Source: Desulfovibrio sp. (GTDB lineage Bacteria > Desulfobacterota > Desulfovibrionia > Desulfovibrionales > Desulfovibrionaceae). From it: a stretch of DNA of 64,000 nt. Both the position numbers and the translations under genes were made by a program. The stretch covers positions 1 through 64,000 of the forward strand of contig JAITSV010000055.1 of the NCBI GenBank assembly GCA_031287575.1, in the 5' to 3' direction. This document shows, one piece after another, positions 45,190 to 53,439 of this stretch (positions are counted from its first letter, which is position 1; the number at the start of each line of letters is the position of its first letter). Below the pieces are notes generated by a model. It was given only the letters and a program-made list of their open reading frames with translations, was not told the DNA's origin and searched no databases.

Positions 45190-46968
45190 ATGAAGACCGG
45201 CGATCCCGCCATGGCATCCATGGCCCCTCCCGACGGGGAGGGGCCTTTGGTGCGGGAAGGGGACCGGGACGCGCACGGCCTGTTGTCCCTTGCCGCGCTG
45301 CCTGCGGAGAACCCTTTGTTGCGCCCCGTGCGTGACGTGCTGGAAGGGGTTGCGGGGATTAGCGGGGTTGGCGGACCGGGTGGAGTTGTTGGAACGGGAC
45401 TCCGCGCGCCGTTGTATGTGGCGGCGGGAACACCCCTGCACGAGGCCGCCGCGCTGATGGCCGGGGCGGGCGCATCTGCCTGCCTGGTACGTGTGGCGGG
45501 GGCGGACACCGAGCGGGATGCACCGTCGTCGCAAGCAGCAGGCGGCTCCCGGTCGGCGGATAGCGGTCCGTCAGATTTTCAGCGTCCGTCAGACGTTCAG
45601 TACCCGGCGGGCATCCTGACCGAGCGCGACGTGGTGGGCGCGCTGGCGCGGCACGGTGCGGCTGCGGCCACGCTGCCGGTGGAGGCGGCCATGACCGCCG
45701 CGCTGGTCACCGTGCGCGAGGATGAACTGCTGTTCGAAGGGCTGTCGCGCATGGTGCGCCACGCCATCCGGCGGCTTGTTGTCGTTGCTGCGGACGGCGC
45801 GGTGCGCGGCCTGCTGGAGGAACGTGACCTGCTGTCCGCCGGGGCGGACAACCCCGTGCAACTGGTGGCGGACATGGCTACCGCGCCGGACGGTACCGCC
45901 TGCCGCCCCCTACTGGAACGGGCGCGCCGGGTGGTGGTGCGGTGCGTGGAGCAGGGCGTGCCCGCGCGCTACGTGGGGCGGCTGGGCGCAGAGTTGCAGG
46001 ATCATCTTTTGGCCCGCCTGACGCACCTTGCCGTGGCGTCCATGCCGTTGCCGCCCCCGGCCCCGTTCGGCATGGCCGTGCTGGGCAGCCAGGCCCGGCG
46101 CGAGCAGTTCCTGGCCGCCGACCAGGACGCGGCCCTAGTCATTTCCGAAGCCTTTGGCGACGTGCCGCCGGAACAGGTGGCCGACTATTTCACGCGGCTG
46201 GCCGCGCATCTTGCCGCATTGCAGGCCGAGGCGGGAGTGCCGGACTGCCCGCACGGTGTTGTGCCGGGCAACCCCGCCTGGCGCATGACCCTGCCCCAAT
46301 GGCGCTCGGACGTGGCGGCCATGCTGCGCGCGCCGGATGCGTCGGGGGTGCTGCGTTGCTCCATACTGGCCGACGCGCGCGGCGTGGACGACGGCTGGGA
46401 CCTGGTGGCGCGCCTGCGCGCCCTGCTGACGGACATGGTGCGCACCGCACCGCTGATGCTGCGCTATATGGCCCGCGAGGCGGTGCGCTTTGCCCCGCCG
46501 CTGGGGGTGTTTGGTGCGCTGGTGGTGGAGCGGGACAAGGCAGGCAGAGCCGGTGACTCAGGTGGACAGGGCGCGGCGGGCGATTCCCGGAAGGCAGGCG
46601 GACGCAGTACGGGCACGCTGAACCTCAAGCGGGGCGGATTGTTTCCCCTGATGCATGGGGTACGCACCCTGACGCTGGACGCGGGCGCCACCGCGCACGA
46701 CACCGCCGGGCGCATCGCCCAGTTGCAGGCGACGGGCGTTTTGTCCGCAGCGCGCGCGGCGGATCTTGGCGAGGCCATGGATCACCTGCTGGGGCTGCGG
46801 GCGCGGGCGCAGGCGGCGGCATTGCGGGGTGGCGCGGTGCCTGACGACCGGGTGCGGCCCGACGAACTTTCCGGCCTGGATCGAGAACAGTTGAAGCAGT
46901 GCTTTAAGGTTGTGGCGGACTTTCAGGACATGCTGCGACGGCGCTATTCGCTGCATCTGATGACCTGA
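45190..46968 (+). CDS. CBS-pair and DUF294 nucleotidyltransferase-like signalling protein
   Basis: Encodes 592 aa. A CBS pair (about 75-255; ILTERDVVGALARHG, GLLEERDLL) is split by a Ser/Asp-rich linker. A DUF294 nucleotidyltransferase domain follows (GlnD-like; G299-S300 and D311-x-D313 in VLGSQARREQFLAADQDAAL, so the metal-binding pair is present), then its helical substrate-binding domain. CBS domains sense adenine nucleotides; the DUF294 reaction is not established. GGAG is the ribosome site within the actP end. The protein probably adjusts transport or acetate activation according to energy state. Confidence 0.87.
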   Translation: MKTGDPAMASMAPPDGEGPLVREGDRDAHGLLSLAALPAENPLLRPVRDVLEGVAGISGVGGPGGVVGTGLRAPLYVAAGTPLHEAAALMAGAGASACLVRVAGADTERDAPSSQAAGGSRSADSGPSDFQRPSDVQYPAGILTERDVVGALARHGAAAATLPVEAAMTAALVTVREDELLFEGLSRMVRHAIRRLVVVAADGAVRGLLEERDLLSAGADNPVQLVADMATAPDGTACRPLLERARRVVVRCVEQGVPARYVGRLGAELQDHLLARLTHLAVASMPLPPPAPFGMAVLGSQARREQFLAADQDAALVISEAFGDVPPEQVADYFTRLAAHLAALQAEAGVPDCPHGVVPGNPAWRMTLPQWRSDVAAMLRAPDASGVLRCSILADARGVDDGWDLVARLRALLTDMVRTAPLMLRYMAREAVRFAPPLGVFGALVVERDKAGRAGDSGGQGAAGDSRKAGGRSTGTLNLKRGGLFPLMHGVRTLTLDAGATAHDTAGRIAQLQATGVLSAARAADLGEAMDHLLGLRARAQAAALRGGAVPDDRVRPDELSGLDREQLKQCFKVVADFQDMLRRRYSLHLMT

Positions 46969-46988
46969 CCGGAGCGGAGAGCACATAC

Positions 46989-49190
46989 ATGCACGAGGAC
47001 GTGATCCGTTTCCTGCGGGGGGTGCCCCCGTTTCAGTTCCTGCCGCGCGCCCGGCTGCGTTCGCTGGCCTTTGGCACGCAGGTGGTGTTTATCCCTGCGG
47101 GCGAGGCGCTGGAAAGCACCACGGAGGACGGCATGCCCGTGCTGCACGTGGTGGTGAAGGGGACCATCGCGATGGGGAGTGCACCCGCCGGGCCGGGGCG
47201 TGGCGCGCAGGGCGGGGAGGTGCTGGGGCCGGGCGCGGTGTTCGGCTGGCCCTTTGGGCGGGCGGGGGCTGTTCCCGTGACCGATCATGCCGAGAACCGC
47301 GATCGGCTGGCTGCATGGGCCGCCACCGATGCGTTGTGCTATCTGCTGCCGGTGCAGACTGTTGCCGATGCGCTGGACGACAGGCCCGATCTGCGCGAAT
47401 TACTGACGCCCGGCTTTGGCCCGGCGTTGCTGGACCAGGGCCTGTCGGCTCTGGCGCGGCGCAGCGGGTTGGTCTGGCAGGGCGGGCGGCCATGGCAGGC
47501 CGTTACCGCCGGAGAGGCCATGCCCGCCGGGTTCGCGGCGGCGCCAGTCCACATTTCATTGCACGAAGCGGCCCGGCTGATGACCGAACGCCAGCGCAGC
47601 GCCATCGTGCTGCTGGATGGTGACGGCAGGGCGGCGGGCATCCTGACCGACCGCGATTTCCGGTCCCGCGTGGTGGCGGGCGGGGCTGCCCACGACCTTT
47701 CCGCCAGCGCGCTGATGTCCGCGCCGGTGCTGTGCGTGCAGGCCGGAACGCCGTGTCTGGACGTTATGCTGCTCATGGCCGGGCGCAACATCCATCACGT
47801 GGTGGTGGTCGAGGGCGAGGAGCCGGTGGGGGTGCTGTCCTCGCACGACCTGATGGTGCTGCGCGGGGTATCACCCACGGCGCTGGCCGAGCGCATCGGG
47901 GCGGCGGGTACCCTGACTGAACTGGTGGAGGCCGCACCGCGTACTGACGCGCTGGCCGCGGTGCTGCTGGGCGAAGGGGCGCGTGCGGCTACGCTGTCCG
48001 CCACCCTGCCGGACCTGCACGACCGCATGACCGCCCGGCTGTTCGAACTGGGCATGGCCGCGCTGGGCGCGCCGCCGCGCCCGTGGTGCTTCGTGGTGTT
48101 CGGCACGGCGGCCCGGCGCGAGGCGTGGTTCCGCCACCGGCAATGGAACGGGCTGGTGGTGGGCGATGCACCCGACGCCCATGGGCGCGGATCCGACACT
48201 CGCGGTGCGGGCATGGACGACCACGTGGCCGCCTATTTCGGTACGCTGGCCCGCTTTGTGCGCGACGGGTTGCGGGCGCTGGGGTTTGCGCCCTGCCCGC
48301 AGGGACGCATGGCCGCAACGCCCGGCTGGACGCTGACCGTGGCGGGCTGGCGGGACAGGTTCCTCCGGCTGGCGGGTACGGAATGCGGCGGTACGCAAAC
48401 CGCTGGAGCGGCGGACATGCCCCTGTCGGTGCGGTTGGGCATGTTCGACGTGCGCCCGGTGTGCGGGGACGAGTCATTGGGCCTGCGCGTGGCCGCCGTG
48501 GCCGATGCGGCACTGGCTGACGCAGTGGGGGCAGGGGTGCGCTGGCCCATGGCGGCGGGGCAGGCGGACCAGACCGGACAGGCAGGGCTGGTCGGGCGGG
48601 CAGGGCAGGCAGGACGGGGGGGCACCCCGCGCGCGGAACTGCTGGCCAGGGTGCATGTTCTGGGGGCGGGACATGGCGTGCAGCCCCCCGCAACCCTGGC
48701 GCGGCTGGATGCCCTTGCGGCGGAACTGGCCGCAGGCGAGGGCGCGACCGAAAAGATGCATGCCGAAGTGCTGCACGATGCCCGCCGCGCCTGCGAATAC
48801 CTGCTGCTGCGCGCGGCCCACGCGGAACTTGCCCGCAACGGCATGGGCGACGGCCCGAACGAGAGCGGCCCGAACGAGAGCGGCCCGGACGAGAGCGGCG
48901 AGGACGCGGACGATGCCGTGGCCATGGCGGGGGATTTCGCCTCCCACCCCAGGGTGGCGGATGGGCCGGGCGTTTCTGCGGGACTGGACGGGCTGGCCCT
49001 GCGCCGCGCCCGCGAAACCCTGCGCGCGCTGGACGGGCTGCCGGAGTCTTGCAAGGACGCACTACCGCCCCGGCGTGAAGGCGGGGCTGAAGGCGTACCC
49101 GCTGGTCATGCGCCAACCACCCCAGCCACGCCGGTCGTTGAGATCGCCCCCGTCGCCCCCGGCCCGTTGTCCCGACAGGGAGGCAGATAG
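46989..49190 (+). CDS. cNMP-binding, CBS and DUF294 protein with degenerate transferase site
   Basis: Encodes 733 aa. N-terminal cyclic-nucleotide-binding-like domain (about 1-145), CBS pair (about 165-300; ILTDRDFRSRVV, GVLSSHDLMVL), then a DUF294 transferase-like domain. In the last, the GS-x9-DxD pattern reads G372-T ... R384-Q-W386 instead of Asp-x-Asp (FGTAARREAWFRHRQWNGL), so catalysis is unlikely. A 15-bp tandem repeat encodes NESGP/NESGP/DESG near residue 625. It may be a regulatory pseudo-enzyme partnering the active homologue encoded 20 bp upstream. It shares its last base with the exonuclease start. Confidence 0.85.
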   Translation: MHEDVIRFLRGVPPFQFLPRARLRSLAFGTQVVFIPAGEALESTTEDGMPVLHVVVKGTIAMGSAPAGPGRGAQGGEVLGPGAVFGWPFGRAGAVPVTDHAENRDRLAAWAATDALCYLLPVQTVADALDDRPDLRELLTPGFGPALLDQGLSALARRSGLVWQGGRPWQAVTAGEAMPAGFAAAPVHISLHEAARLMTERQRSAIVLLDGDGRAAGILTDRDFRSRVVAGGAAHDLSASALMSAPVLCVQAGTPCLDVMLLMAGRNIHHVVVVEGEEPVGVLSSHDLMVLRGVSPTALAERIGAAGTLTELVEAAPRTDALAAVLLGEGARAATLSATLPDLHDRMTARLFELGMAALGAPPRPWCFVVFGTAARREAWFRHRQWNGLVVGDAPDAHGRGSDTRGAGMDDHVAAYFGTLARFVRDGLRALGFAPCPQGRMAATPGWTLTVAGWRDRFLRLAGTECGGTQTAGAADMPLSVRLGMFDVRPVCGDESLGLRVAAVADAALADAVGAGVRWPMAAGQADQTGQAGLVGRAGQAGRGGTPRAELLARVHVLGAGHGVQPPATLARLDALAAELAAGEGATEKMHAEVLHDARRACEYLLLRAAHAELARNGMGDGPNESGPNESGPDESGEDADDAVAMAGDFASHPRVADGPGVSAGLDGLALRRARETLRALDGLPESCKDALPPRREGGAEGVPAGHAPTTPATPVVEIAPVAPGPLSRQGGR

Positions 49191-50062
49191 TGAAGCGGCT
49201 GCTGCGCCGCCTGTTGTCCGGCAGCGGTCCGGACCCGGCCACGCCGGTGCGGGGGATGGTTTTCGTATCCCTTGATTGCGAGATGACCGGCCTGAACCCG
49301 GCCCGAGACGATCTGCTGGCCGTGGGGGCCGTGGCCCTGCGCGGCACGCGCATGGATCTTTCCGCCACCTTTCGCGGGCTGCTGCGCCCGGCCTGTCCGG
49401 TGCGGCCCGAGGGCGTGCCCGTGCACGGCATCCTGCCCGGAGAAGCGGCCCACGGCGGCGAGGCGGCGGCGCAACTGGCCCGCCTGGATACCTGGCTTGC
49501 CGGGTGCGCCGCAGTGCCGGGCGCGGGAAACGGGGCAGGGGTGCCGGTGGTGCTGCTGGGCTGGTGCCTGGGGCTGGACGAGGCCTTTCTGGCCGCCGGG
49601 CGCAAGCGGGCCGGACTACCCGCCCGTACGCATCCCCGCTGCGACGTGCTGGACCTGTTCCGGCATGTGCGGGCCACGGGGCGTCCGGCGGCATGCAACA
49701 CGCCCGTACAGCATCATCTGGAAACGGCGGGAAGCGTGTCATCTTCAGACGTGTATCCTGCCCCGCCGCTTGCCCCTGCGCTTGCGCCGGTCGTGCCGGA
49801 TTCTCCGGACATGTGCGCCTCTCTGGCGGACATCCCCCTCAAGGACGCGGACCTGTACGTGGTAGCCCGCGCGCTGGGGGTAGACGTGCACGGCGCGCAC
49901 GATGCGCTGGACGATGCCTGCCTGTGCGCGCAGGCCTTCCAGCGTCTGGTTCCGCTGCTGGAGCGGGGCCTTGGCCGCAGGGCCGTGTGGGGCGACCTGG
50001 CCCGCGCCGCCGATGCGGCAACCTGCGGAGCCCGCAACGGGGGCGGGGCCTTCGGGCTGTGA
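49190..50062 (+). CDS. DEDDh-family 3'-5' exonuclease (DnaQ-like)
   Basis: Encodes 290 aa. Exo I D29-x-E31 (SLDCEMTG), and Exo III H237-x4-D242 (GAHDALDD) mark a DnaQ/RNase T-type exonuclease, probably catalytic. The middle (about 175-205) has a Pro/Ser/Ala-rich insertion. GTG at 49190 overlaps the preceding TAG stop and has AGGGAGG 7 bases upstream. A DnaQ-like gene with DUF294 proteins and acetate symporters is a recurring arrangement in proteobacteria, for example near crbS in Vibrio; what nucleic acid it acts on is unknown. Confidence 0.86.
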   Translation: MKRLLRRLLSGSGPDPATPVRGMVFVSLDCEMTGLNPARDDLLAVGAVALRGTRMDLSATFRGLLRPACPVRPEGVPVHGILPGEAAHGGEAAAQLARLDTWLAGCAAVPGAGNGAGVPVVLLGWCLGLDEAFLAAGRKRAGLPARTHPRCDVLDLFRHVRATGRPAACNTPVQHHLETAGSVSSSDVYPAPPLAPALAPVVPDSPDMCASLADIPLKDADLYVVARALGVDVHGAHDALDDACLCAQAFQRLVPLLERGLGRRAVWGDLARAADAATCGARNGGGAFGL

Positions 50063-50170
50063 AGCGTATCGTACCGCCTTGCCCGTGCCGCCGCCCTGCC
50101 GTTTCCTGGCAGGTCGAACCCTCTGGAATGCCTAAGATTCCATCCCGTCCATCCCATTCAGCATGACGAA

Positions 50171-50204
50171 GCGCCCCGCCGGAACCTCTGTTCCGGCGGG
50201 GCGC
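50171..50204. terminator. Bidirectional stem-loop between convergent operons
   Basis: A 15-bp perfect stem (50171-50185 with 50190-50204), loop CTCT, midway between the exonuclease and phsB-like genes. It lacks a clear T tract but is well placed to end both transcripts. The rest of 50063-50291 is empty. Confidence 0.65.
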
Positions 50205-50291
50205 CCGATCATCGTGCGGTGGCGTGACGGCGGGGGCCGTCACATGACGGCCAGCGTTCCGCAGGTCCCGCCTTGCATTCCGCAGGCCAGG

Positions 50292-50801
50292 CTAGCGTTC
50301 CGCCAGAACCCGCTGCGGCGCGCGTTTGCGCTGTTCCTCGTAGCGGGGGTCGTCCTGTCCCACCAGCGCAAGGGCATGGGTGGTGCAACCGGTGACGCAG
50401 GCGGGCTTCAGCCCGGCGTCGATGCGGTCCATGCACAGGTCGCACTTCACGGCCTTGTCGCCGTCCTCGTTCCACTGGGGGATGTGCCAGGGGCAGGCTT
50501 CCAGGCAGGCGCCGCAGCCGATGCAGTCGTCGGCCTCCACGTACACGATGCCGTCGGCCTCGCGCTTGGTCATGGCCCCGGTGGGACACACGTCCACGCA
50601 TTCCGGCTCCTCGCAGTGGAAGCAGGGCATGTACAGGGTGCGGTAGAGCGGCGCGCCGCTGGCCGAGGGCACGGGGCCTTGGGTGAAGTGTTCGCCCAGC
50701 TTGATGCCCACGGGCATGGCGTTCTTGACCTTGCAATGGACTTCGCACGCCTTGCAGCTGATGCAGCGGCGTTCGTCGGTGACGATGCAGTAGGTGCTCA
50801 T
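50292..50801 (-). CDS. phsB: Four-cluster ferredoxin subunit, PhsB/DmsB type
   Basis: Encodes 169 aa with four cysteine groups for [4Fe-4S] clusters: CISCKACEVHC, CFHCEEPECVDVCP, CIGCGACLEACP and CDLCMDRI...ACVTGC. It is the electron-transfer partner of the molybdopterin subunit encoded 10 bp upstream. There is no signal peptide, as is usual when such subunits travel with a Tat partner. Its acceptor or donor is not visible; no NrfD/PhsC membrane gene adjoins. Confidence 0.9.
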   Translation of the reverse strand: MSTYCIVTDERRCISCKACEVHCKVKNAMPVGIKLGEHFTQGPVPSASGAPLYRTLYMPCFHCEEPECVDVCPTGAMTKREADGIVYVEADDCIGCGACLEACPWHIPQWNEDGDKAVKCDLCMDRIDAGLKPACVTGCTTHALALVGQDDPRYEEQRKRAPQRVLAER

Positions 50802-50811
50802 GTGCTGTCCC

Positions 50812-52914
50812 CTATGCCCTGGCCGCGGCCTTGCGCACGGCGACGAAGTGTTCCTGCATGGAGATGCCGCCCCCGGCCCGGTCGTAGCGTTCCAGCCCGC
50901 CGGGCATCAGTTCCTGGTCGGCCACGCCCTTGCCCCGCGCCCGCGATTCCACCGGCAGCCGGTGGCCGAAGCCGTGCACCATGAACAGCGCCTCCGGATG
51001 CACGAAGTCGGTGACGAAGGCGCGGATGCGCCCGGCGGCGGTGCCCTTGGCGTCCAGCACTTCCAGCAGCTCGCCGTCGGCAATGCCCAGTTCGGCGGCC
51101 CTGGCGGTATTGATCCACGCCACGTTGGTGGCCATCTGCTCGGCCAGCAGCGGGTTGTTCACCGTATGGCCCTGGGTGTGCAACGCCGTGCGCCCGAAGG
51201 CGATGCGGAACATGCCCTGCGGCGGCGCGGGCGGTGCGGCGTAGGGGCGCAGGCTGGGTTCACCGGCCTTGGTCCACTTGGGGCTGATCATCTCCAGCTT
51301 GCCCGACGCGGTGGCGAATTTCAGTTCCGCGTCCTCGCGGTACTTGGGCGCATCGCACAGTTCCACGAAACCCTTGGCGTCGAAGTCGGCCATGGTCACG
51401 CCCGTGGGCTGCAACTGGTACTCCCAGATGTCCTCGATGCGTTCGAAGGCCAGCTTGTCCATGCCCAGCCGCCTGGCGAGGCCGCACAGGATTTCCCAGT
51501 CGGCCCTGGTATCCAGCGTGGGCTGCATGGCCCGCTTGCGCACGAAGAATTGCGGCTTCAGCCCGCCCTTGGAGGCGATGATGCTCTCGCGCGAAAGGTA
51601 GGTGGACAGGGGCAGCACCACGTCGGAATGCCACGCCGTGTCCGACCACGAGAAGGTCACGCTGACCAGGAGATCCAGTGCTTCCCACTTGCGCTTCATG
51701 GCGTCCGCGTCGGGCATGGCCATCAGCGGGTCGTGGCGGTAGCAGATGTACGCCTTGACCGGGTACGGATCGCCGGTGGCGATGGCGTCGTAGGCCAGGT
51801 TGATCAGGCCGGGGCCGCCGTCGAACTGTGTGTGCCGCCAGCCCACGCCGTCGGCGCGCTTCTCTTCGGGGGCGGGGTACAGGTCCACCAGCTTCTTCAG
51901 GCCCTTGCGCCCCACGTCGCCGGGTTTGTTGGCGATGGGTAGGCCGCCCTTGGCCCCGATGGAGCCGAGCAGGGCGTTGATGATGTACGCGGTGCGACAG
52001 ACGTGGAACGAATCGTCGTAGCGGGCCACCATCCAGCCGGGGTGCCAGATGACGCCCGGCGCGGCCTCGGCCAGTTGGCGGGCCAGCGCGGTGATGGCGG
52101 CGGCGGGCACGCCGGTTTCGCCCTCGGCCCACTGCGGGGTGCAGGTGGCCACATGCTGGGCCAGCGCATCCAGGTCCTGCACGTGCGCTTCGACGTAGGG
52201 CTTGTTGTACAGACCCTCGTTGATCAGCACGTTGATGACGGCCAGGTTGAAGGCCAGGTCGCTGCCGGGGCGCACCATGTAGAAATTGTCGGCCTTGCCC
52301 GCGGTGAAGGTGGCGCGGATGTCCACCACGCTGAGCTTGCAGCCCTTTTCCAGGCCGTCGAGCACCGCGTTGGCCTCGGCCACGTTGATGGCTTCAAGGA
52401 TATTGCGGGTTTGCAATACCAGGTGCTTGCAGTTGCGGTAGTCGTAGACCACTTCCTTGCGGCCGATGCCCATCACCGACTTGGCGGCGTGCTGCACGTT
52501 GCGCGCGCAGGCGCTGTCGTGGTTGCAGTAGTTGGGCGAACCCAGGCCGCGCACGAACGCCTGGTGCAGGTCCACGAAGGGACCGCCCCGGTCGGAAAAC
52601 AGCACGCTGCGCCCGCCGTGGGCGGCGGTGATGTCCTTCAGCTTTCCGGCCACGTAGTCCAGCGCCTCGTCCCACGAGGCTTCGCGCCACTTGCCTTCGC
52701 CGCGTTCGCCCACGCGGATCAGCGGGCGTTGCGGACGTTCCGTATCCATTTCAAGGGCGATGCCCGCCGCGCCGCGCGCACACAGCGAACCCTTGAGGGG
52801 TGACTTGGGGTTGCCCTCGATGCGAACGGCCCTGCCGTCCTCCACCTCGACCACGATGGGACAGCGCACGCTGCACATGCCGCATACACTGTACACCTGT
52901 TGCCTGCCTGCCAT
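50812..52914 (-). CDS. phsA: Molybdopterin oxidoreductase, PhsA/PsrA-like, no Tat leader
   Basis: Encodes 700 aa. An N-terminal [4Fe-4S] site (C11-x2-C14-x3-C18-x26-C45), a probable Mo-ligand Cys136 (NYCNHDSACARN), and the full bis-MGD fold to the C-terminal MopB_CT domain (HRLPVESRARGKGVADQELM). Closest by eye to thiosulfate/polysulfide reductase catalytic chains. Those normally start with a twin-arginine signal; this one begins MAGRQQVYSVCGMC with GGAGG 6 bases upstream, so it should be cytoplasmic. The substrate could be thiosulfate, polysulfide or another oxo-anion. Confidence 0.88.
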   Translation of the reverse strand: MAGRQQVYSVCGMCSVRCPIVVEVEDGRAVRIEGNPKSPLKGSLCARGAAGIALEMDTERPQRPLIRVGERGEGKWREASWDEALDYVAGKLKDITAAHGGRSVLFSDRGGPFVDLHQAFVRGLGSPNYCNHDSACARNVQHAAKSVMGIGRKEVVYDYRNCKHLVLQTRNILEAINVAEANAVLDGLEKGCKLSVVDIRATFTAGKADNFYMVRPGSDLAFNLAVINVLINEGLYNKPYVEAHVQDLDALAQHVATCTPQWAEGETGVPAAAITALARQLAEAAPGVIWHPGWMVARYDDSFHVCRTAYIINALLGSIGAKGGLPIANKPGDVGRKGLKKLVDLYPAPEEKRADGVGWRHTQFDGGPGLINLAYDAIATGDPYPVKAYICYRHDPLMAMPDADAMKRKWEALDLLVSVTFSWSDTAWHSDVVLPLSTYLSRESIIASKGGLKPQFFVRKRAMQPTLDTRADWEILCGLARRLGMDKLAFERIEDIWEYQLQPTGVTMADFDAKGFVELCDAPKYREDAELKFATASGKLEMISPKWTKAGEPSLRPYAAPPAPPQGMFRIAFGRTALHTQGHTVNNPLLAEQMATNVAWINTARAAELGIADGELLEVLDAKGTAAGRIRAFVTDFVHPEALFMVHGFGHRLPVESRARGKGVADQELMPGGLERYDRAGGGISMQEHFVAVRKAAARA

Positions 52915-53069
52915 GGCTGCCTCCGGTGTTTGCCTGCCTTGGATATCTGGTTGAGCATGCCCCGCCTATCAGCGCTTGTCCGCGCCGCGCAAGCAAAGCC
53001 GCGCATGTGTCGTTTGTAACAGGAGCACGCATTCCGTTACACGCGTGACCGCGAAAAATCGAGAGGGTT

Positions 53070-53087
53070 TCGTGAAAACAGTCACGA
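53070..53087. promoter_or_regulatory. CRP/HcpR-like palindromic operator
   Basis: TCGTGA-N6-TCACGA, a perfect 6+6 inverted repeat with the spacing of CRP/FNR-family sites (HcpR in Desulfovibrio binds a related TTGTGA-N6-TCACAA). Nearby are TGTAAC/GTTACA (53015-53020 and 53036-53041) and CACGCGTG (53040-53047). It lies between phsA (-) and adh (+), so either could be controlled. No gene is supported in 52915-53439. Confidence 0.5.
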
Positions 53088-53343
53088 TTCTCATTTTTGG
53101 CGTGCTTATTGTGTTTTTTTTAGCACATGTAGCATTTCGACCCAACCATGCCCACGGGGTGGCCCATTCTGTCCCGTGACCCGCCAGCCCCCGTCCGGCC
53201 TTGCCTTGCGGCGCCACACAGGCACGAAAAGGGGACGTATCGTGCCCGATGGGCGGGCGTGTCCGTGCGTGACCGGGCCAGTAGTCACCAGTCGTGCAGG
53301 CTGCAAATCACGCAGAATAACGGAATATAAGGAGAAGAGACTT

Positions 53344-53359
53344 TGGCCCCGTCCTTGCT
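53344..53359 (+). promoter_or_regulatory. Sigma-54 promoter for adh
   Basis: TGGCCCCGTCCTTGCT matches the TGGCAC-N5-TTGCW consensus with correct GG (53345-53346) to GC (53357-53358) spacing. Transcription should start near 53370, giving a leader of about 70 nt with an 8-bp hairpin (53379-53386 with 53395-53402). Inverted repeat GTGAC-N10-GTCAC at 53269-53288, 60-80 bp upstream, is a plausible activator site. Confidence 0.75.
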
Positions 53360-53439
53360 TTGGTGGGGGCAGGAGTGTTCGCGGGGATTACGGGCCCCGC
53401 GATGACGTCGCTAACCCCAACTCAGCGAGGTAGGCAGAC

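Noticed and set aside
53072..53179. GTG-started 35-aa open frame with one membrane helix upstream of adh
   Set aside because: Its start codon lies inside the TCGTGA-N6-TCACGA palindrome, the putative ribosome site is poor, and the run of T encoding the helix is better explained as AT-rich promoter DNA.
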